From Synechococcus sp. Nb3U1 (GTDB lineage: Bacteria > Cyanobacteriota > Cyanobacteriia > Thermostichales > Thermostichaceae): a stretch of DNA of 64,000 bases. The translations under genes and the position numbers were made by a program. The notes beneath the pieces were generated by a model that was not told the origin of the DNA, searched no databases, and was given only the letters and a program-made list of their open reading frames with translations. The stretch spans positions 1,646,079-1,710,078 of the forward strand of contig NZ_JAKFYQ010000001.1 in NCBI RefSeq assembly GCF_021533835.1, in the 5' to 3' direction. Shown in pieces: positions 62,402 through 64,000 of the stretch; the stretch's first letter is position 1, and every line of letters begins with the position of its first letter.

Positions 62402-62956
62402 ATGAACACTGCCGAAGCCCTTGAAATGCTCAATCTTCCTGCGGGTGCGAGCGAACGGGAGATCCGAGGGCGACTATTTCAGGAATATCAAACCCTCAGC
62501 ACCGCCCTGACAGAATTGGAAGATGAGCGGCAACGGCTCCTGTTTGAGGTGCAACTGGCGCGGCTGAATGAGGCTCGGGATGTGCTGCTCAGGGCGGCCC
62601 AACCTCGGGGATCCCAGCCGGAGAACGTATTGTCATTGGTCAGCCCCGAAGACCTACCCGCGCAGGTGATCGTGCTGCTTTACCAGACAAACGGACAGGA
62701 AGGGATCTGTACGCGCCAAGTCGGGGGACAGGATATCGTCCTTGCCTTTGAAAGTTCATTTGGGGCACGAAAATATGCCCAGAGATTGGCCCAGCAGGGA
62801 TTGTCTAAGCCTGTGCCAGAGCGCTTTGATACAGAGGAGATCGTCGATTTTTGTCGCGGGGGAGGATATGGCTTAATGGTCGTTCCGGCCAATGAAGCGC
62901 TAGAGCCCCTAGAGGAAAGCACAGAATCTGCTCAAGATTGGCAAGGTAGGCCCTGA
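62402..62956 (+). CDS. DUF3110-domain protein with J-like N-terminal helices
   Basis: The 184-residue protein has a helical N-terminal section with EALEMLNLPAGASEREIRGRLFQEYQ, like a degenerate J-domain-type hairpin without HPD, and a C-terminal DUF3110 domain (VIVLLYQTNGQEGICTRQVGGQDIVLAFESSFGARKYAQRLAQQG and EIVDFCRGGGYGLMVV). DUF3110 proteins are cyanobacterial/plastid and of unknown role. ATG at 62402 is preferred over the nearby TTG. It is 42 bp from the next gene on the same strand. Confidence 0.78.
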   Translation: MNTAEALEMLNLPAGASEREIRGRLFQEYQTLSTALTELEDERQRLLFEVQLARLNEARDVLLRAAQPRGSQPENVLSLVSPEDLPAQVIVLLYQTNGQEGICTRQVGGQDIVLAFESSFGARKYAQRLAQQGLSKPVPERFDTEEIVDFCRGGGYGLMVVPANEALEPLEESTESAQDWQGRP

Positions 62957-62998
62957 TGCGACTCAACCCACATCCACTTGTGTTCACTGGTGCGCTCA

Positions 62999-63724
62999 AT
63001 GATTGGGGCTGAACAGATCTCCGTGAACGAGTTTCGCCAGCTCATGGCTGCCGATCTGGAGGCCTGCTGTGAGGCATTTGATCTGCGGGTAGAGTACCTG
63101 CGTTTGAAACAACAACGGCTACGGTTTTGGGGTGCGGCGGTCTTTTGTCTGTTGGCAATCGCTCTGACGGTGTTCTTGGTGATTCGGGATCCCGCCCTTT
63201 GGATACTTTACATTGGGGCTACCGGGATCCTATTGATTGTCTTGCTGGTGATCCTGCGGGCCAATCTGCGGTTGGAGCGAGATCTGCATCGCATTCGTCA
63301 GCGCTGGCAGGAGGCCAATCTGCTCAATAGCGATCCCGAGATGATGAAGTTTGCCACCGACTTGGCCCGCAAGGTGAAAGACTACAACCATTGGGTGGAG
63401 GAGCTGCAGCAGTCTATGCAGGGGGGACAGTATTGGCGAGATTTTCGACAACTCAACGCTGGGGAGCAAAAGTATATTCAAACAGTGTTTCTACAAGTGC
63501 GGGCTCAGCTGGTGATTGCTTTGCAACTATGCAGACGGTTGATCGAGAACCCTCGTGCTCCGATAGAGCACCACTTCAAGCAATTGGTCTCACGGGATCA
63601 ACAGTTGCTGAGTCAATTTACCGCCAAAAATATGACGGCCAACCGCTACGTCATCATGGTGCGGGAACTCTCCAACTTAGAAGCAGACCTGCAAACCCAG
63701 CTTCAGGCTTTAGGATCCCGGTGA
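62999..63724 (+). CDS. membrane protein with two helices and a C-terminal coiled region, unknown
   Basis: The 241-residue protein has two membrane helices (about 47-65 and 71-90: FWGAAVFCLLAIALTVFLVI and LYIGATGILLIVLLVILRA), then a long cytoplasmic, mostly helical region with many charged residues (LRLERDLHRIRQRWQEANLL). No enzymatic motif is visible. ATG at 62999 is used. It lies between the DUF3110 gene and a lipoprotein start, all on one strand. Confidence 0.7.
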   Translation: MIGAEQISVNEFRQLMAADLEACCEAFDLRVEYLRLKQQRLRFWGAAVFCLLAIALTVFLVIRDPALWILYIGATGILLIVLLVILRANLRLERDLHRIRQRWQEANLLNSDPEMMKFATDLARKVKDYNHWVEELQQSMQGGQYWRDFRQLNAGEQKYIQTVFLQVRAQLVIALQLCRRLIENPRAPIEHHFKQLVSRDQQLLSQFTAKNMTANRYVIMVRELSNLEADLQTQLQALGSR

Positions 63725-63770
63725 TACCCTGTTAGGGATGTTCAGTTGTAGGTTCATGGGACATAGGGGA

Positions 63771-64000
63771 ATGGGAAGACTGTGGCTCCTGCTGCTCTTC
63801 GGAGGACTGGGACTAATGGGATGCGGGGATCCGAACGTGCCCTTAACCCAACCACCCCAGGATGCCTTCCGAGTCAGCACCCCCCGTCCACCGCGTACTG
63901 ACCTTTACCCGACTCCCACGCCACCGCCTACCCCAACCCCAACACCCGCCCCCACTTTGCTGGAGTTGAGTGCCCGTTGGCTACAAATCCCTTGGCCCCC
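63771..64000 (+). CDS. start of a proline-rich lipoprotein (runs off the window)
   Basis: From ATG 63771 the frame reads MGRLWLLLLFGGLGLMGCGD, a lipoprotein signal peptide with lipobox LMGC, then a Pro/Thr-rich linker (TPTPPPTPTPTPAPT) and continues past the right edge. In-frame ATGs at 63738 and 63756 could also be used. LspA in this window would process it. Function unknown. Confidence 0.65.
   Translation, partial: MGRLWLLLLFGGLGLMGCGDPNVPLTQPPQDAFRVSTPRPPRTDLYPTPTPPPTPTPTPAPTLLELSARWLQIPWP

Noticed and set aside
1-64000. CRISPR arrays, prophage, rRNA or tRNA operons
   Set aside because: I looked for regularly spaced repeats, phage structural genes and RNA gene signatures and found none.

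Overview
The window is chromosomal DNA of a cyanobacterium. It carries photosystem II genes psbD and psbC, petM of the cytochrome b6f complex, chlD of chlorophyll synthesis, a high-light-inducible protein, a CruF-like carotenoid gene, a PAP/fibrillin protein, a GlgA-type glycogen synthase and several families known mainly from cyanobacteria. The DNA is GC-rich and crowded with GGATCC / GGGATCCC, a GATC-centred palindrome that seems to occupy the niche of HIP1 (GCGATCGC). Gene content and style suggest an early-branching, possibly thermophilic unicellular Synechococcus (Thermostichus-like); this placement is inference from memory, not a database result.

Layout. 1-9.7 kb: end of an acidic unknown protein, an S1 protein, obg, a TsaC/YciO protein, a TnpB transposase remnant, a fibrillin, a 2Fe-2S ferredoxin, then rimP-nusA and ubiX. 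9.7-19.7 kb: an alpha/beta hydrolase, a divergent TetR/dehydrogenase pair, glgA, chlD, a DUF2993 protein, a histidine kinase and a Fur regulator. 20-33 kb: secA, a GH38 alpha-mannosidase, lspA, threonine aldolase, cruF, an M23 peptidase, a second alpha/beta hydrolase, a PNPOx-like protein, ilvA and hli. 33-44 kb, mostly minus strand: CHASE2 kinase, pnp, a MoaD/ThiS-like protein, a PedR-like regulator, a PhoR/SphS-like kinase and a short-chain dehydrogenase; then a broken REC-GGDEF-EAL gene on the plus strand, and panE and petM on the minus strand. 44-53 kb: psbD, psbC, cobW, an epimerase, a solitary DppB-type permease, a CHRD lipoprotein, a tiny membrane protein and mutY. 53-64 kb: CBS-PAS-GGDEF-EAL protein, an RHH-like protein, arsR-MATE pair, decayed recD2, a coiled-coil membrane protein, an ABC exporter, several unknown proteins and the start of a lipoprotein.

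Themes. Photosynthesis genes are scattered; the hli promoter and the psbD leader both carry TTTACA-type direct repeats resembling HLR1, the site of the response regulator RpaB. Two genes are clearly decayed (REC-GGDEF-EAL by two glutamine-to-stop changes, recD2 by deletion and frameshifts) and one transposase is a fragment. No complete mobile element, CRISPR array, prophage, rRNA or tRNA was recognised, and no obvious new multi-gene defence or biosynthetic system. The strongest unexplained signals are at sequence level: the GGGATCCC palindrome and its use inside terminator hairpins, and at least a dozen exact or near-exact two-copy tandem microduplications (8-51 bp) in intergenic DNA, many crossing stop codons.
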